Shown: piece after piece, positions 33,552 to 44,144 of the stretch
Position numbering within the stretch: the stretch's first letter is position 1
How the letters are laid out: each line of letters opens with the position of its first letter
DNA from: Thermoanaerobacterium sp. PSU-2
GTDB taxonomy: Bacteria; Bacillota; Thermoanaerobacteria; Thermoanaerobacterales; Thermoanaerobacteraceae
Length of the DNA: 64,000 bases
Reading direction: 5' to 3'
Assembly (NCBI RefSeq): GCF_002102475.1
Contig: NZ_MSQD01000004.1
Location: forward strand, 62,001 to 126,000
The notes under the pieces: generated by a model
Told to the model about the DNA's origin: nothing
What the model saw: the letters and a program-made list of their open reading frames with translations, nothing else
Database searches by the model: none
Made by a program: the position numbers and the translations under genes

Positions 33552-35405
33552 TTAATGACTTCTAAAATAATCATATACGGCATTAGCAGCCTTCTCATTC
33601 ATTCCTTCCACTTTTTTAAGCTCATCGACTGTGGCATTTTTAATTCCATCAATTGTTTTAAAAGCATTGTACAATGCCTTCATCCGCTTCTCACCAATGC
33701 CAGATATGTTTAAGAGATCGCTTCTTAACTTTTTGCTTTTTGTATCTTTGTGGAATGTAATTGCAAACCTGTGAGCTTCATCTTGAATTTCAGCCACAAG
33801 CCTAAAAGCCCTGCCTGTCATAGGCATATCTATTTCTCCATTAGGCGAAACTAATCCTCTTGTCCTGTGCTTTGAATCTTTTACCATACCGTACACAGGA
33901 ATCTCAACATTTAATTGTTGTAGCACTTCTATTGCTGTCTTGACATGCCCCAACCCACCGTCAACAAGAATGAGATCTGGCATAATGTGGAACTTAGCCT
34001 TATCCTCTTTAAGTTCACCAGTCTCAATCTGCTTTTTCTCTTTAAGCCCGTGGGATATCCTTCTTGAGATGACTTCTCTCATGCTGCCGTAATCGTCTTG
34101 TCCCTCCACCGTCTTTATGATGAACTTTCTGTAGGACGATCTATGAGGTTTTCCGTCTACAAATACGACCATTGACGCTACATTATCGGTTCCCCTTATA
34201 TTTGATATATCAAAAGCCTCAATTCTCTCGGCATAGTCAATTCCTATAAGATTGGATAACTCCGATACGGCATCGTTTTTCTGTCTTTCCATCTTTAAGT
34301 TTACGTCATTTTTTAAAGCTTCAAGGGCATTTTCATATACCATATCAACCAGATCTTTTTTCTTGCCTCTTGATGGAACGACGATAGACACTTTATTTCC
34401 ACGCTTTTCAGAAAGCCATTCCATCAAAACATCCTTTTCTTCCATGTCCACATCCAATATGATCTCTTTTGGTACATACGGTGCACTGTCGTAAAATTGT
34501 TTTATAAAAGACGCCATAATATCGCTTCTATCCATATCATCAGTATTTTTCATAAAATAATGTTCTCTTCCGCTTACTTTTCCATCTCTTATAAAAAACA
34601 CTTGAATACAAGCATCTTCTGCACTTCTTGCCATAGATATTACATCTTGATCTTCTAAAGATGCAGAAACTATTTTTTGTTTCTCTGATGTCTTCTCAAT
34701 TCCGTATATTTGATCTCTTAATTTTGCAGCCTTCTCAAATTCCATGTTTTCCGCTGCCTTTTCCATCTCTTCCTTTAGCTTTTTAAGCAGCACATCCCGC
34801 TTGCCTTCTAAAAACATCAAGGCATCATCTGTCAGTTTTCTGTATTCCTCTTTTGTTATACGGCCTGTACACGGCGCTGAGCACAAACCAATATGATAAT
34901 AAAGACATTCTCTGCCTTTGCCCATATCTCTCTCTATGTTTTTATTGCATGACCTTAAAGGAAACATATGTCTTAAAAGTTTTATCGTCTCCCTTACCGC
35001 AAACGCACTGCTGTAAGGTCCAAAATACTTAGCGCCATCCATATCAACTTTCCTGGTAAAGACGATCCTTGGATAGTCTTCATTTACAGTTATCTTTATA
35101 TAAGGGTAGTTTTTATCGTCTTTAAGCAGTATGTTGTACTTAGGCTTATGCTTTTTTATTAAGTTGCATTCCAATATTAGGGCTTCCAATTCTGTATCTG
35201 TCACAATGTATTCAAAATCTGCAACATGCTTTACCATTGTTCTGACTTTTGGAAGCTGATTTGCCTGATTTTGAAAATACTGCCTTACGCGATTTTTTAG
35301 TATAACAGCCTTTCCAACATAAATTATCTTGCCACTTGAGTCTTTCATTATATAGACGCCTGGTTTGTCAGGCAATAATTTTAATTTTTCTTCAATATTT
35401 ATCAT
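33552..35405 (-). CDS. uvrC: Excinuclease ABC subunit C
   Basis: 617-residue nuclease of nucleotide excision repair that makes both incisions in the UvrB-DNA complex. N-terminal GIY-YIG domain (PGVYIMKDSSGKIIYVGKA), Cys-rich segment CNKN...CLYYHIGLCSAPC, UvrB-binding UVR motif ([19 protein letters not shown]), RNase H-like domain (IEAFDISNIRGTD, LILVDGGLGH) and C-terminal double HhH (LLNISGIGEKRMKALYNAF). Last gene of a long minus-strand stretch that also holds uvrA and uvrB. Confidence 0.97.
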   Translation of the reverse strand: MINIEEKLKLLPDKPGVYIMKDSSGKIIYVGKAVILKNRVRQYFQNQANQLPKVRTMVKHVADFEYIVTDTELEALILECNLIKKHKPKYNILLKDDKNYPYIKITVNEDYPRIVFTRKVDMDGAKYFGPYSSAFAVRETIKLLRHMFPLRSCNKNIERDMGKGRECLYYHIGLCSAPCTGRITKEEYRKLTDDALMFLEGKRDVLLKKLKEEMEKAAENMEFEKAAKLRDQIYGIEKTSEKQKIVSASLEDQDVISMARSAEDACIQVFFIRDGKVSGREHYFMKNTDDMDRSDIMASFIKQFYDSAPYVPKEIILDVDMEEKDVLMEWLSEKRGNKVSIVVPSRGKKKDLVDMVYENALEALKNDVNLKMERQKNDAVSELSNLIGIDYAERIEAFDISNIRGTDNVASMVVFVDGKPHRSSYRKFIIKTVEGQDDYGSMREVISRRISHGLKEKKQIETGELKEDKAKFHIMPDLILVDGGLGHVKTAIEVLQQLNVEIPVYGMVKDSKHRTRGLVSPNGEIDMPMTGRAFRLVAEIQDEAHRFAITFHKDTKSKKLRSDLLNISGIGEKRMKALYNAFKTIDGIKNATVDELKKVEGMNEKAANAVYDYFRSH

Positions 35406-35437
35406 ATCATCACCTTAAATGGTATATTTACACTATA

Positions 35438-36865
35438 TCAATAGCCTAAATACGCCTTCATGATTTCTCTGGCAATAGGCGCAGCAGTAGCTCCACCAGC
35501 ACCGCCATTTTCTATGATCACTGAGACTACGATCTTTGGATCGTCAGCAGGTGCAAATCCTACAAACCAAGCATGTGCTTGCCCATGTGGATTTTCTGCA
35601 GTGCCTGTTTTGCCTGCAACAGCAATGCCTGGTATCTGCGCCGCCGTACCTGTACCTTGCTGCACAACGCCTATCATAAGCTGTTTTATCTTATCAGCTA
35701 CATCTTTTGTTATCGGATTTAGATATTTTTCTGGTGTCGTTTTTTCTAATATCTCCCCAGTAACTGGATTTTTGACGTAATCCATAAGATATGGTTTCAT
35801 GATAACCCCGCCATTCGCAGGTGCCGAAGCCATCAAAGCCATCGTCAACGGCGTGACTAAAATCTTGCCTTGCCCAATGGAGCTTTCCGCCAATTGAACC
35901 TCGCCGTTTATCAGCGGAATTGATGGAAACTGATTCTTTTCAACAGGTATGTCAAATGGAACGCTGTCATTCAGTCCATACTTGTTGGCCATAGCTTCTA
36001 AATTCGAACGTCCCAACTGAAGTCCTATCTTTACAAAAGAGGTATTGGAAGAAACGTAAAATGCCTTTTGAAACCCTATAGTCCCATAGGCTATGTTGTC
36101 ATAGTTTGTGATCTTATTCCCATCAACTGTTACATACCCTACATCGTTAAATGTTTGATTGTAAATGTCAGGTTTGTACGTCAAAGCAGCAGAAGCCGTT
36201 ATAATTTTAAATATTGAACCTGGAGGGTACAATCCCTGCGTGGCTCTGTTTAAAACGACGTGGTCAGGACTATTCATCACACTGCTCCAGTTTTCGCCTA
36301 AAGTATTTGGATCGTAGGACGGAGACGATGCTAGCGCCAACACCGCGCCTGTTTTTGGATCTAAAGCCACTACAGCACCTTTTCTGCCTCCTAATAAGCT
36401 ATACGCCAAATCCTGCAGCCTTTTATCCACAGTCAGTACCACATCATCGCCAACCTGACTTTTTCCTAAAACAGTCTCTCTTAAAAAAGTCATAGGATCT
36501 GTATTGATCATTCCAAGCAGTTCTCTGTCGTACGTGTTTTCTATACCTGTACTGCCTTGTTGATATATCCTCCTGCTGTAACCGATTATATCTGCAAAAG
36601 GCACCCCATCAAGATACTGCCTAATTTGTTCACCATTTACAATAGTGCTTTTTGCCAGGACATTGCCATTTCTATCGTAAATACTTCCTCTTAAAATCTT
36701 TTTTTCCTGTTCAATCAGCCTTTTGTTATAGACGCTGTATGAACTTGTGATAAGTTTATTCTTTTCATATAACTGAAAGTAAGAAAGATACGCTATGAGG
36801 CTAAAAAAAAGGATTGAAAAGACGGCAAAAAGTATTTTAATGTTGCGGTTCATACTGTTCAACAT
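35438..36865 (-). CDS. Penicillin-binding protein, class B transpeptidase
   Basis: 475-residue membrane-anchored D,D-transpeptidase (PBP2/FtsI-like, PbpA type) that crosslinks peptidoglycan. One N-terminal membrane segment (IKILFAVFSILFFSLIAYLSYF), a short dimerisation domain (RGSIYDRNGNVLAKS), then the catalytic domain with Ser in PPGSIFKI, SSNTSF and KTGT (GKTGTAENPHGQAHAWFVGF). It overlaps the end of the upstream SEDS gene, the usual pairing of SEDS glycosyltransferase with class B PBP. ATG 36865 has GAGAGG 6 bp upstream; 36853 and 36871 are alternatives. Confidence 0.92.
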   Translation of the reverse strand: MLNSMNRNIKILFAVFSILFFSLIAYLSYFQLYEKNKLITSSYSVYNKRLIEQEKKILRGSIYDRNGNVLAKSTIVNGEQIRQYLDGVPFADIIGYSRRIYQQGSTGIENTYDRELLGMINTDPMTFLRETVLGKSQVGDDVVLTVDKRLQDLAYSLLGGRKGAVVALDPKTGAVLALASSPSYDPNTLGENWSSVMNSPDHVVLNRATQGLYPPGSIFKIITASAALTYKPDIYNQTFNDVGYVTVDGNKITNYDNIAYGTIGFQKAFYVSSNTSFVKIGLQLGRSNLEAMANKYGLNDSVPFDIPVEKNQFPSIPLINGEVQLAESSIGQGKILVTPLTMALMASAPANGGVIMKPYLMDYVKNPVTGEILEKTTPEKYLNPITKDVADKIKQLMIGVVQQGTGTAAQIPGIAVAGKTGTAENPHGQAHAWFVGFAPADDPKIVVSVIIENGGAGGATAAPIAREIMKAYLGY

Positions 36866-38081
36866 CCTCATCCTCTCTTACTGCGATGCCGTTTAACATG
36901 CCTAATGTTATAAAGCTCATTACCATTGAACTTCCGCCGTAGCTTACAAAAGGAAGTGTCACGCCTGTCAGTGGTATGAATTTTATGACGCCGCCTATTA
37001 TTGTAAAAACCTGTAAACTGAATATGCTGGTAAGTCCTATCGCGATCAAAGCACCAAATTCATCTTTGGCCTCTAAAGCGACTTTTATGCCTCTATACAT
37101 TATCACAAAGTAGACCAAGATTATAGCAACAGCTCCCAACATCCCAAACTCTTCACTAATGGCTGAAAAAATAAAATCGCTGGCTACAACCGGAATATAT
37201 TCAGGATGTCCCATGCCAAGACCAGTGCCAAAAAAGCCTCCTGCACCTATTGCAAAGAGAGACTGAGCAATTTGGTATGTCTTCCCAGGTACATCCATCC
37301 ATGGATTTAGCCATGCCTGTATTCTAACGCGAACATGATTAAAAAGAAAGTACGAAATGACGCCTCCAATTCCTAAAAAAGCTACACCTACGCCTGTGTA
37401 AAGCACGCTTGAAGTCGCCACAAATATCATAAACATCGTTGTAAGGTAAAACAGTAGTGCAGTACCAAGATCTTTTTCAATTACTAAAACCCCTACAATC
37501 AAAATTGTTATTGCGCCTATTTTTATTATGTCGTTTGTATTCTTATGGTCTTTTAAATACCTTGCAAGGTATATTATATAAATTATCTTAACCACTTCAG
37601 ATGGCTGTACTGAAACGGAACCAAACGTAAGCCAGTTTTTAGAACCACCTATTTCCTTTCCAAATATAAATGTGGAAAACAACAAAATAAAGGATATTGC
37701 TAAATACACGTAGTCTCCGTACTTAACCTTGTAAAAAAAATCATAATGGAGAGAAGCGTATGATGAAGCAAAGTACAAAATAAAGCCTATAAATATCCAA
37801 GCAATCTGCTTCAATATCAAATCAGGCGCCACTCTGTATATCATTATGAGGCCCATCTCTGTCAAAAAAGAGCTTAGTATAACAAGCTGAATTTCTCCCA
37901 TGGGAAAAAGCCTAACATGCAGATAATAAACAATGTAAATAAGCGGCAAAAAGGCTATCGTAAAGTAAATCGTATCAAACCCTTTAGGCTTATGATATAT
38001 AAAAAGCAACATAAAGGCGATTACAAATATCAAAAAAATATCTTTCATAGCCTTCGAGCCAGTCTTAACATACTCTTCCAT
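36837..38081 (-). CDS. FtsW/RodA/SpoVE-family peptidoglycan polymerase
   Basis: 414-residue SEDS protein with about ten membrane segments; polymerises lipid II into glycan strands. Family blocks: GGSKNWLTFGSVSVQPSEVVKIIYIIYLARYL, LEKDLGTALLF, YQIAQSLFAIGAGGFFGTGLGMGHPEYIPVVASDFIFSAISEEFG and the C-terminal GVTLPFVSYGGSSMV. Encoded between an FHA gene and a class B PBP. Whether it serves division (FtsW), elongation (RodA) or spore cortex (SpoVE) cannot be told from sequence alone. Confidence 0.93.
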   Translation of the reverse strand: MEEYVKTGSKAMKDIFLIFVIAFMLLFIYHKPKGFDTIYFTIAFLPLIYIVYYLHVRLFPMGEIQLVILSSFLTEMGLIMIYRVAPDLILKQIAWIFIGFILYFASSYASLHYDFFYKVKYGDYVYLAISFILLFSTFIFGKEIGGSKNWLTFGSVSVQPSEVVKIIYIIYLARYLKDHKNTNDIIKIGAITILIVGVLVIEKDLGTALLFYLTTMFMIFVATSSVLYTGVGVAFLGIGGVISYFLFNHVRVRIQAWLNPWMDVPGKTYQIAQSLFAIGAGGFFGTGLGMGHPEYIPVVASDFIFSAISEEFGMLGAVAIILVYFVIMYRGIKVALEAKDEFGALIAIGLTSIFSLQVFTIIGGVIKFIPLTGVTLPFVSYGGSSMVMSFITLGMLNGIAVREDEDVEQYEPQH

Positions 38082-38092
38082 TAGATACCACC

Positions 38093-38494
38093 TTAAATCA
38101 AAAATCTGTACTCTTCATTCCCCAGTTTTATCACATCTTCATTTTTCAATCTGGCAATGTTTTTTACACGCCTGCCATTTACAAATGTCCCGTTTGTGCT
38201 ATTTAGATCCTGTATGATGTATTTTTTGCCCTTTTTTCTGATCATGGCATGTTTACTGGATACATAAGGATTATCAACGACTATATCGCAATCATCGGCT
38301 CTGCCAATTGTTGTCACTTCAAAAAGGTTGAAGCTACCCATACCTGAAAGAGAAACCAACTTTGCCTTTGTAATCTCTCTTTCTTTTCTTACGCCCTTAA
38401 TGTCAAGGTAAATAATCTTAAAAACTCTGTACAAAAAAAGATATATAAGCAGTAATAATACATATTTTAATATGTTTGCTGCCAGTTGATACAT
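38093..38494 (-). CDS. FHA-domain protein with N-terminal membrane anchor
   Basis: 133 residues. One N-terminal membrane segment (ILKYVLLLLIYLFLYRVFKIIYLDI), then an FHA domain with TIGRADDCDIVVDNPYVSSKHAMI and IQDLNSTNGTFVNGRRV, which binds phospho-threonine. Its place before SEDS and PBP genes resembles Actinobacteria and Clostridia, where Ser/Thr kinases regulate cell-wall synthesis. No kinase is in this window. It probably recruits the phosphorylated partner to the wall machinery. Confidence 0.9.
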   Translation of the reverse strand: MYQLAANILKYVLLLLIYLFLYRVFKIIYLDIKGVRKEREITKAKLVSLSGMGSFNLFEVTTIGRADDCDIVVDNPYVSSKHAMIRKKGKKYIIQDLNSTNGTFVNGRRVKNIARLKNEDVIKLGNEEYRFLI

Positions 38495-38506
38495 AAAAAC
38501 ACCTCA

Positions 38507-41287
38507 TTATCTGGCAAGAATTTTTTTCAAAAATTGCCCTGTATACGATAGGCTGTTTTCAGCCACTTCCTCCGGTGTTCCAGTAGCCACAATAGTTCCT
38601 CCTCTGTCTCCGCCCTCAGGTCCCATGTCAATGATGTAATCAGCAGATTTAATTACGTCAAGATTGTGCTCTATCACAATTACGGTGTTGCCACCATCTA
38701 CAAGTCTGTTTAGCACATCCAAAAGCCTGTCGACATCTGCAAAGTGAAGACCTGTAGTAGGCTCATCAAGTATATAAACCGTCTTGCCTGTAGAACGCCT
38801 TGATAATTCAGTCGCCAATTTGACTCTTTGGGCCTCGCCACCAGAAAGCTGTGTAGAAGGCTGCCCTAACTTAATATAACCTAATCCCACATCATTCAAT
38901 GTCTCCAACTTGCTTTTTATCCTCGGTATATTGGCGAAAAACTCCAACGCTTCTTCCACCGTCATATTTAAGACATCAGATATATTCTTACCCTTGTATT
39001 TTATATCCAAAGTTTCTCTATTATACCTGTTGCCTTTACATACTTCACATGGCACATACACGTCTGGAAGAAAGTTCATCTCAATCTTTATTATGCCATC
39101 GCCACTGCAGGCCTCGCACCTTCCACCTTTAACGTTGAAGCTAAAGCGACCAGGTTTATAACCTCTCATCTTGGCATCTGGCGTATTTGAAAACAGCTCT
39201 CTAATAGGATCAAATACGCCAGTATACGTGGCTGGATTTGATCTGGGGGTTCTTCCTATAGGTGACTGGTCGATATTTATGACTTTGTCTATACTCTCTA
39301 TTCCTTCTAATGCATCATATTTCCCAGGCAAGTCTTTTGCTTTGTACAATTTTTGTGCCAGCGCTTTGTAGAGAATTTCGTTTATAAGTGTGCTTTTGCC
39401 TGATCCAGACACACCTGTTATACATATCAGTATACCAAGCGGAAACGTGACATCTATATTTTTCAAGTTGTTTTCAGCCGCACCGCGAATTGTCAAGTAG
39501 TTGCCATTAGGCTTTCTCCTCGTCTTAGGAACATCGATTTTTTTCTTCCCGCTTAAGTACTGACCAGTAAGAGATTCTTCACATGCCATGATGTCTTCTA
39601 CTGTTCCTGCAGCGACAATTTTACCACCGTGCTCCCCAGGACCTGGACCTACGTCGACGATGTAATCTGCAGCAAACATGGTATCCTCGTCGTGCTCAAC
39701 CACAATCAACGTATTCCCTTGGTCTTTCAACTTTTTAAGGGAATTTAAAAGCCTTTCATTATCTCTTTGATGAAGCCCTATGCTGGGTTCGTCAAGTATA
39801 TAAGTAACTCCTACCAATCCTGAACCTATCTGGCTGGCAAGCCTTATCCTCTGAGACTCTCCACCTGACAATGTACCTGCATTTCTTGAAAGAGTAAGGT
39901 AATCCAATCCTACATCTTTTAAGAAATTAAGCCTTGCTTTAATCTCTTTAATTATCTGATGTGCAATAAACTCCTCCCTTTCTGTCAATTTAAGCTCATC
40001 CATAAATTGGAGAAGTTCTGTCACAGAAAAATCTGTCATCTTGTTTATAGGTATGCCACCTACAGTTACAGCCAACACTTCGGGTTTTAGACGAGCACCA
40101 TGGCAGTCAGGGCAGACGATTGGCCTCATGTACTTTTCTATTTCTTCCCGCATAAAGCTTGAATTAGTAGAATTATACCGTCTCTCCAAGTTATTTACTA
40201 TTCCCTCGAATCCATGCCTTTTGCCGTTTTTATCTTTCCCATACAACAATACATTTATCAAATCATCGCTGTACTCCTCTAATGGAGTATCCTCACTATA
40301 TCCATAGCTTTCTACAAGGTTTAAAATATTTTGATACGTGTAACTTTCCTGTGATACGATAAATCCAGAAAACACTCCATCTTTTAACGACTTGCTTCTA
40401 TCTCTTATAAGCAAATCCGGATCGATTCTCATAAATTCACCTAACCCAGCACACGTTGGGCAAGCACCATAAGGGCTGTTAAAAGAAAACATCCTTGGAG
40501 AAAGTTCTTCAATGCTTATGTTGCAGTCAGGGCATGAATACTTCTCAGACATCGTAAAGCTTTCTTGCCCTATGACATCAATTGTGACGATTCCATCTGA
40601 CAGCTTTAGTGCAGATTCTATTGAATCTGTAAGCCTTGACTCGATATGTGGTTTTACAATTATTCTGTCTACAACAACCTCTATAGTGTGTTTTTTGTTT
40701 TTTTCTAATTTTATGTCTTCGCTTAAATCGTACATTATACCATCTATTCTCACTCTTACGTATCCGCTTTTCTTTACGTCTTCCATGAGCTTCTGGTACT
40801 CGCCTTTGCGTCCTCTTATGATAGGCGAAAGGACTTGTATCCTTGTGCCTTCATCCAACTTCATTATTCTGTCTACCATCTGATCAACTGTCTGCATGGA
40901 GATCTCTCTGCCACATTTAGGGCAATGTGGTATACCTATCCTTGCATACAATAGCCTCAAATAATCGTATATTTCTGTAACCGTCCCTACTGTTGAGCGA
41001 GGATTTCTGTTAGTAGTCTTCTGATCTATGGATATTGCAGGTGACAAACCTTCGATGTACTCCACATCTGGTTTGTCCATCTGTCCTAAAAATTGTCTCG
41101 CATAGGCTGACAAAGATTCTACATATCTCCGCTGTCCTTCCGCATATATCGTATCAAATGCCAATGACGACTTTCCTGAGCCAGAAAGCCCTGTTATAAC
41201 GACAAATTTGTCTCGGGGTATTTCAACATCTATATTTTTTAAATTGTGGACTTTTGCACCTTTAATTACGATTTTATCTATTGCCAA
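38507..41287 (-). CDS. uvrA: Excinuclease ABC subunit A
   Basis: 926-residue damage-recognition ATPase of nucleotide excision repair. Two ABC modules: [27 protein letters not shown] and [15 protein letters not shown], signatures [12 protein letters not shown] and [12 protein letters not shown], and two zinc motifs (CPKC...; CEACSGDG...CEVCKGNRY). TTG 41287 lies behind AAAGGAAG with a 7-bp gap and is preferred to upstream ATG codons, which lie in or before that site. It begins 42 bp after uvrB. Confidence 0.97.
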   Translation of the reverse strand: MAIDKIVIKGAKVHNLKNIDVEIPRDKFVVITGLSGSGKSSLAFDTIYAEGQRRYVESLSAYARQFLGQMDKPDVEYIEGLSPAISIDQKTTNRNPRSTVGTVTEIYDYLRLLYARIGIPHCPKCGREISMQTVDQMVDRIMKLDEGTRIQVLSPIIRGRKGEYQKLMEDVKKSGYVRVRIDGIMYDLSEDIKLEKNKKHTIEVVVDRIIVKPHIESRLTDSIESALKLSDGIVTIDVIGQESFTMSEKYSCPDCNISIEELSPRMFSFNSPYGACPTCAGLGEFMRIDPDLLIRDRSKSLKDGVFSGFIVSQESYTYQNILNLVESYGYSEDTPLEEYSDDLINVLLYGKDKNGKRHGFEGIVNNLERRYNSTNSSFMREEIEKYMRPIVCPDCHGARLKPEVLAVTVGGIPINKMTDFSVTELLQFMDELKLTEREEFIAHQIIKEIKARLNFLKDVGLDYLTLSRNAGTLSGGESQRIRLASQIGSGLVGVTYILDEPSIGLHQRDNERLLNSLKKLKDQGNTLIVVEHDEDTMFAADYIVDVGPGPGEHGGKIVAAGTVEDIMACEESLTGQYLSGKKKIDVPKTRRKPNGNYLTIRGAAENNLKNIDVTFPLGILICITGVSGSGKSTLINEILYKALAQKLYKAKDLPGKYDALEGIESIDKVINIDQSPIGRTPRSNPATYTGVFDPIRELFSNTPDAKMRGYKPGRFSFNVKGGRCEACSGDGIIKIEMNFLPDVYVPCEVCKGNRYNRETLDIKYKGKNISDVLNMTVEEALEFFANIPRIKSKLETLNDVGLGYIKLGQPSTQLSGGEAQRVKLATELSRRSTGKTVYILDEPTTGLHFADVDRLLDVLNRLVDGGNTVIVIEHNLDVIKSADYIIDMGPEGGDRGGTIVATGTPEEVAENSLSYTGQFLKKILAR

Positions 41288-41329
41288 TTTGCTTCTTCCT
41301 TTCATGTGTGTGAAAAATTGCAATAGCAA

Positions 41330-43315
41330 TCATATAGCATTTTTCATCATCTTTTGAAGTTCAAATATCTTATCCCTGAGTTTTGCGGCTTTTTCAAATT
41401 CAAGGTCTTTTGCAGCTTTTTTCATCTCTTTTTCAAGCTCATTTATCATTTTCTCAATAGACACCTTGTCTATTACTTCTGCCTTCTTCACTTTATAAGT
41501 GCCCTTATCTTCAGCTACCTTTGTAGCCTCTATCACATCTCTTATGCCTTTCACAATCGTCTTTGGCGTAATGCCGTGCTTTTTGTTGTATTCCATCTGT
41601 ATGGCTCTTCTTCTATTGGTTTCATTTATGGCGTTTTTCATAGATTCTGTTACAACATCTGCATACATGATGACTCTTCCCTCTGCATTTCTTGCAGCAC
41701 GTCCTATAGTCTGTATAAGTGAAGTTTCAGAGCGCAAAAAACCTTCTTTATCTGCATCGAGAATGGCAACTAAAGCAACTTCAGGCAAATCCAAACCCTC
41801 TCTCAATAGATTTATTCCAATTAAGACGTCAAACTTGCCTAACCTCAAATCTCTTATTATCTCCATTCTTTCTATCGTTTCAATATCCGAATGAAGGTAT
41901 TTGACTTTTACGCCCATGTCCCTAAAATAATCTGTCAAGTCTTCAGCCATCTTTTTCGTCAAAGTCGTGACTAATACTCTGTATCCTTTTTCAACAGTCA
42001 TTTTTATTTCGCTTAGTAGATCATCTACTTGTCCTTTAACAGGTTTAACAACGACTTCTGGGTCTACAAGCCCTGTTGGCCTTATTATCTGTTCAACAAC
42101 TCTTTCAGAGTGCTCCAATTCATATGGCCCTGGTGTAGCAGAAACACATATAAGCTGATTTATCCTTTCTTCAAATTCCTCAAATTTCAAAGGTCTATTG
42201 TCAAATGCAGACGGAAGCCTAAAACCAAAATCTACCAAAGATTCTTTTCTGGCTCTATCTCCATTGTACATGCCTCTAATCTGCGGTATTGTGACATGTG
42301 ATTCATCGATGAACATCAAAAAATCGTCAGGAAAGTAATCCAATAGCGTATAAGGCGGGCTTCCCGCTGCTCTGCCTGATATGTGCCTGGAATAATTCTC
42401 AATTCCAGAACAATACCCAACTTCTTGAAGCATCTCAATATCGTAATTAGTCCTCTGTTTAAGCCTTTCAGCTTCTAAAATTTTCCCTTGATCTTTAAGC
42501 TCTTTATACCTTTCTTCCAGCTCTTTTTCTATGCTTTCTATGGCTTTTTTTAGCTTTTCCTTCGATGTAGCATAGTGTGATGCTGGAAAGATAGCCACAT
42601 GACTTCTTTCGCCGATTATCTCGCCAGTCAATACATCTATTTCTGTGATTCTATCGATCTCATCGCCAAAAAGCTCGATCCTGATTGCTTTGTCAGATGA
42701 TGATGCTGGGAAAACCTCTATCACATCACCTCTTACCCTAAACTTGCCTCTTACAAAATTTATGTCATTCCGTTCGTATTGAATGTCAACAAGTTTCTTT
42801 AAAATCTCATCTCTATCTTTTATCATACCGGGCCTTAAAGAAAGCATAAGCTCCTCATAATCCTCCGGATCACCTAATCCGTATATACATGAAACACTGG
42901 CAACGATAATCACGTCTCTTCGCTCGAAAAGGGCTGCAGTAGCTGAATGCCTAAGTTTATCAATTTCTTCGTTTATGGATGCATCTTTTTCAATATAAGT
43001 ATCTGTCTGTGGAACATAAGCCTCTGGTTGATAGTAGTCATAGTAACTTACAAAGTATTCTACAGCGTTCTCTGGAAAGAATTCTTTAAACTCTGCGCAA
43101 AGCTGAGCTGCTAAAGTCTTATTATGTGCAATTACAAGTGTAGGTTTATTGACATTCTTTATGATATTTGCCATAGTGTATGTTTTGCCAGAACCGGTGA
43201 CCCCTAACAATGTCTGACACTTAAGGCCCATGTTTACGCCTTCTGTCAATTTTCTTATTGCTTCTGGCTGATCACCTGTAGGCTTATAATCTGATACAAG
43301 TTTGAACTCACTCAT
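41330..43315 (-). CDS. uvrB: Excinuclease ABC subunit B
   Basis: 661-residue helicase-like core of nucleotide excision repair. Walker [16 protein letters not shown], beta-hairpin [21 protein letters not shown], motif II region FIDESHV, motif [21 protein letters not shown] and C-terminal UVR motif ([23 protein letters not shown]) that binds UvrC. ATG 43315 is chosen over GTG 43324, which lies in the AAGGTG binding site. First gene of the uvrB-uvrA-FHA-SEDS-PBP-uvrC run. Confidence 0.97.
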   Translation of the reverse strand: MSEFKLVSDYKPTGDQPEAIRKLTEGVNMGLKCQTLLGVTGSGKTYTMANIIKNVNKPTLVIAHNKTLAAQLCAEFKEFFPENAVEYFVSYYDYYQPEAYVPQTDTYIEKDASINEEIDKLRHSATAALFERRDVIIVASVSCIYGLGDPEDYEELMLSLRPGMIKDRDEILKKLVDIQYERNDINFVRGKFRVRGDVIEVFPASSSDKAIRIELFGDEIDRITEIDVLTGEIIGERSHVAIFPASHYATSKEKLKKAIESIEKELEERYKELKDQGKILEAERLKQRTNYDIEMLQEVGYCSGIENYSRHISGRAAGSPPYTLLDYFPDDFLMFIDESHVTIPQIRGMYNGDRARKESLVDFGFRLPSAFDNRPLKFEEFEERINQLICVSATPGPYELEHSERVVEQIIRPTGLVDPEVVVKPVKGQVDDLLSEIKMTVEKGYRVLVTTLTKKMAEDLTDYFRDMGVKVKYLHSDIETIERMEIIRDLRLGKFDVLIGINLLREGLDLPEVALVAILDADKEGFLRSETSLIQTIGRAARNAEGRVIMYADVVTESMKNAINETNRRRAIQMEYNKKHGITPKTIVKGIRDVIEATKVAEDKGTYKVKKAEVIDKVSIEKMINELEKEMKKAAKDLEFEKAAKLRDKIFELQKMMKNAI

Positions 43316-43397
43316 TACAAACACCTTCTATAAACATTCCCAAGCATTTTATAATATTATACCATATATAAAAAATCAACACAAACATATGTTTTTA

Positions 43398-43413
43398 GCC
43401 GGCATGTGCCGGC
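43398..43413 (-). terminator. GC-rich hairpin after comB, probable terminator
   Basis: GCCGGC ATGT GCCGGC forms a 6-bp GC stem 3 bp after the comB stop. On the minus strand it is followed by TAAAAACATATG, a poor T-tract, so termination may be weak or partial before uvrB. Confidence 0.5.
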
Positions 43414-43415
43414 CT

Positions 43416-44132
43416 TTAACATATCTTTACTACGCCATTTATGTATTTAGGAACAATTGAAAACATATCTATCCTTGTGCAAAACTCCACATCATCGTGA
43501 TAACCTAATTTTTCAATCCTGTTTAAATGATAACCGTATTTCATTATGCCTAAAACATTGTCTTTAAATGATTCATATAGAAAATATGACGCCTTTGACA
43601 AATCGTCACTTTCATACGGCTTTAGTTCTTTAAGCTTATGCAAAATAGCACCGGCAGTTATAATATCGTCGATGGAGAATTTCCCCTCAGTGCCAGCACA
43701 GATGATTACTACATCTTTGTCTTCTTTTTGGATGTATTCTGCAATAGATGAAACATTTAAAAGACATCCAACAACCACATCATCTGATGAAGAAGCCTTT
43801 TTTAAAGCCCTCGTACCATTAGTAGTCGTCAATATGATAGTTTTACCTTCTACAACATCTTTTGAATATTCCAAAGGCGAGTTGGAAAGATCAAAACCAT
43901 CGATTTTGACGGCATTTCTCTCGCCACCTAATAATATTTCATCTTTGTCAAAATTGTAAGACAAGTTTACAGCTTCTTCAATATCAGCTACTGGTATAAC
44001 CTCTTTTGAACCATTGACAAGAGCTGTCGTTATGACACTGGTAGCCCTAAGCGTATCTATGACAACCACCAATTTGCCTTTCAATGTTTTATCAGAAACA
44101 GCATTGTATGTTTCATAAGTTTCTACAAACAT
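43416..44132 (-). CDS. comB: 2-phosphosulfolactate phosphatase family protein
   Basis: 238-residue ComB-family Mg2+-dependent phosphatase. Motifs: VVIDTLRATSVITTALVNG at the N-terminus, LLGGERNAVKIDGFDLSNSPLEY, ILTTTNGTRAL and VIICAGTEGKFSIDDIITAG. In methanogens ComB makes sulfolactate for coenzyme M; in Clostridia its physiological substrate is unclear and no other coenzyme M genes are seen here. It lies 12 bp after the PDZ membrane-protein gene and likely forms a unit with it and the CtpA protease. Confidence 0.9.
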   Translation of the reverse strand: MFVETYETYNAVSDKTLKGKLVVVIDTLRATSVITTALVNGSKEVIPVADIEEAVNLSYNFDKDEILLGGERNAVKIDGFDLSNSPLEYSKDVVEGKTIILTTTNGTRALKKASSSDDVVVGCLLNVSSIAEYIQKEDKDVVIICAGTEGKFSIDDIITAGAILHKLKELKPYESDDLSKASYFLYESFKDNVLGIMKYGYHLNRIEKLGYHDDVEFCTRIDMFSIVPKYINGVVKIC

Positions 44133-44144
44133 CTGCTTTACCTC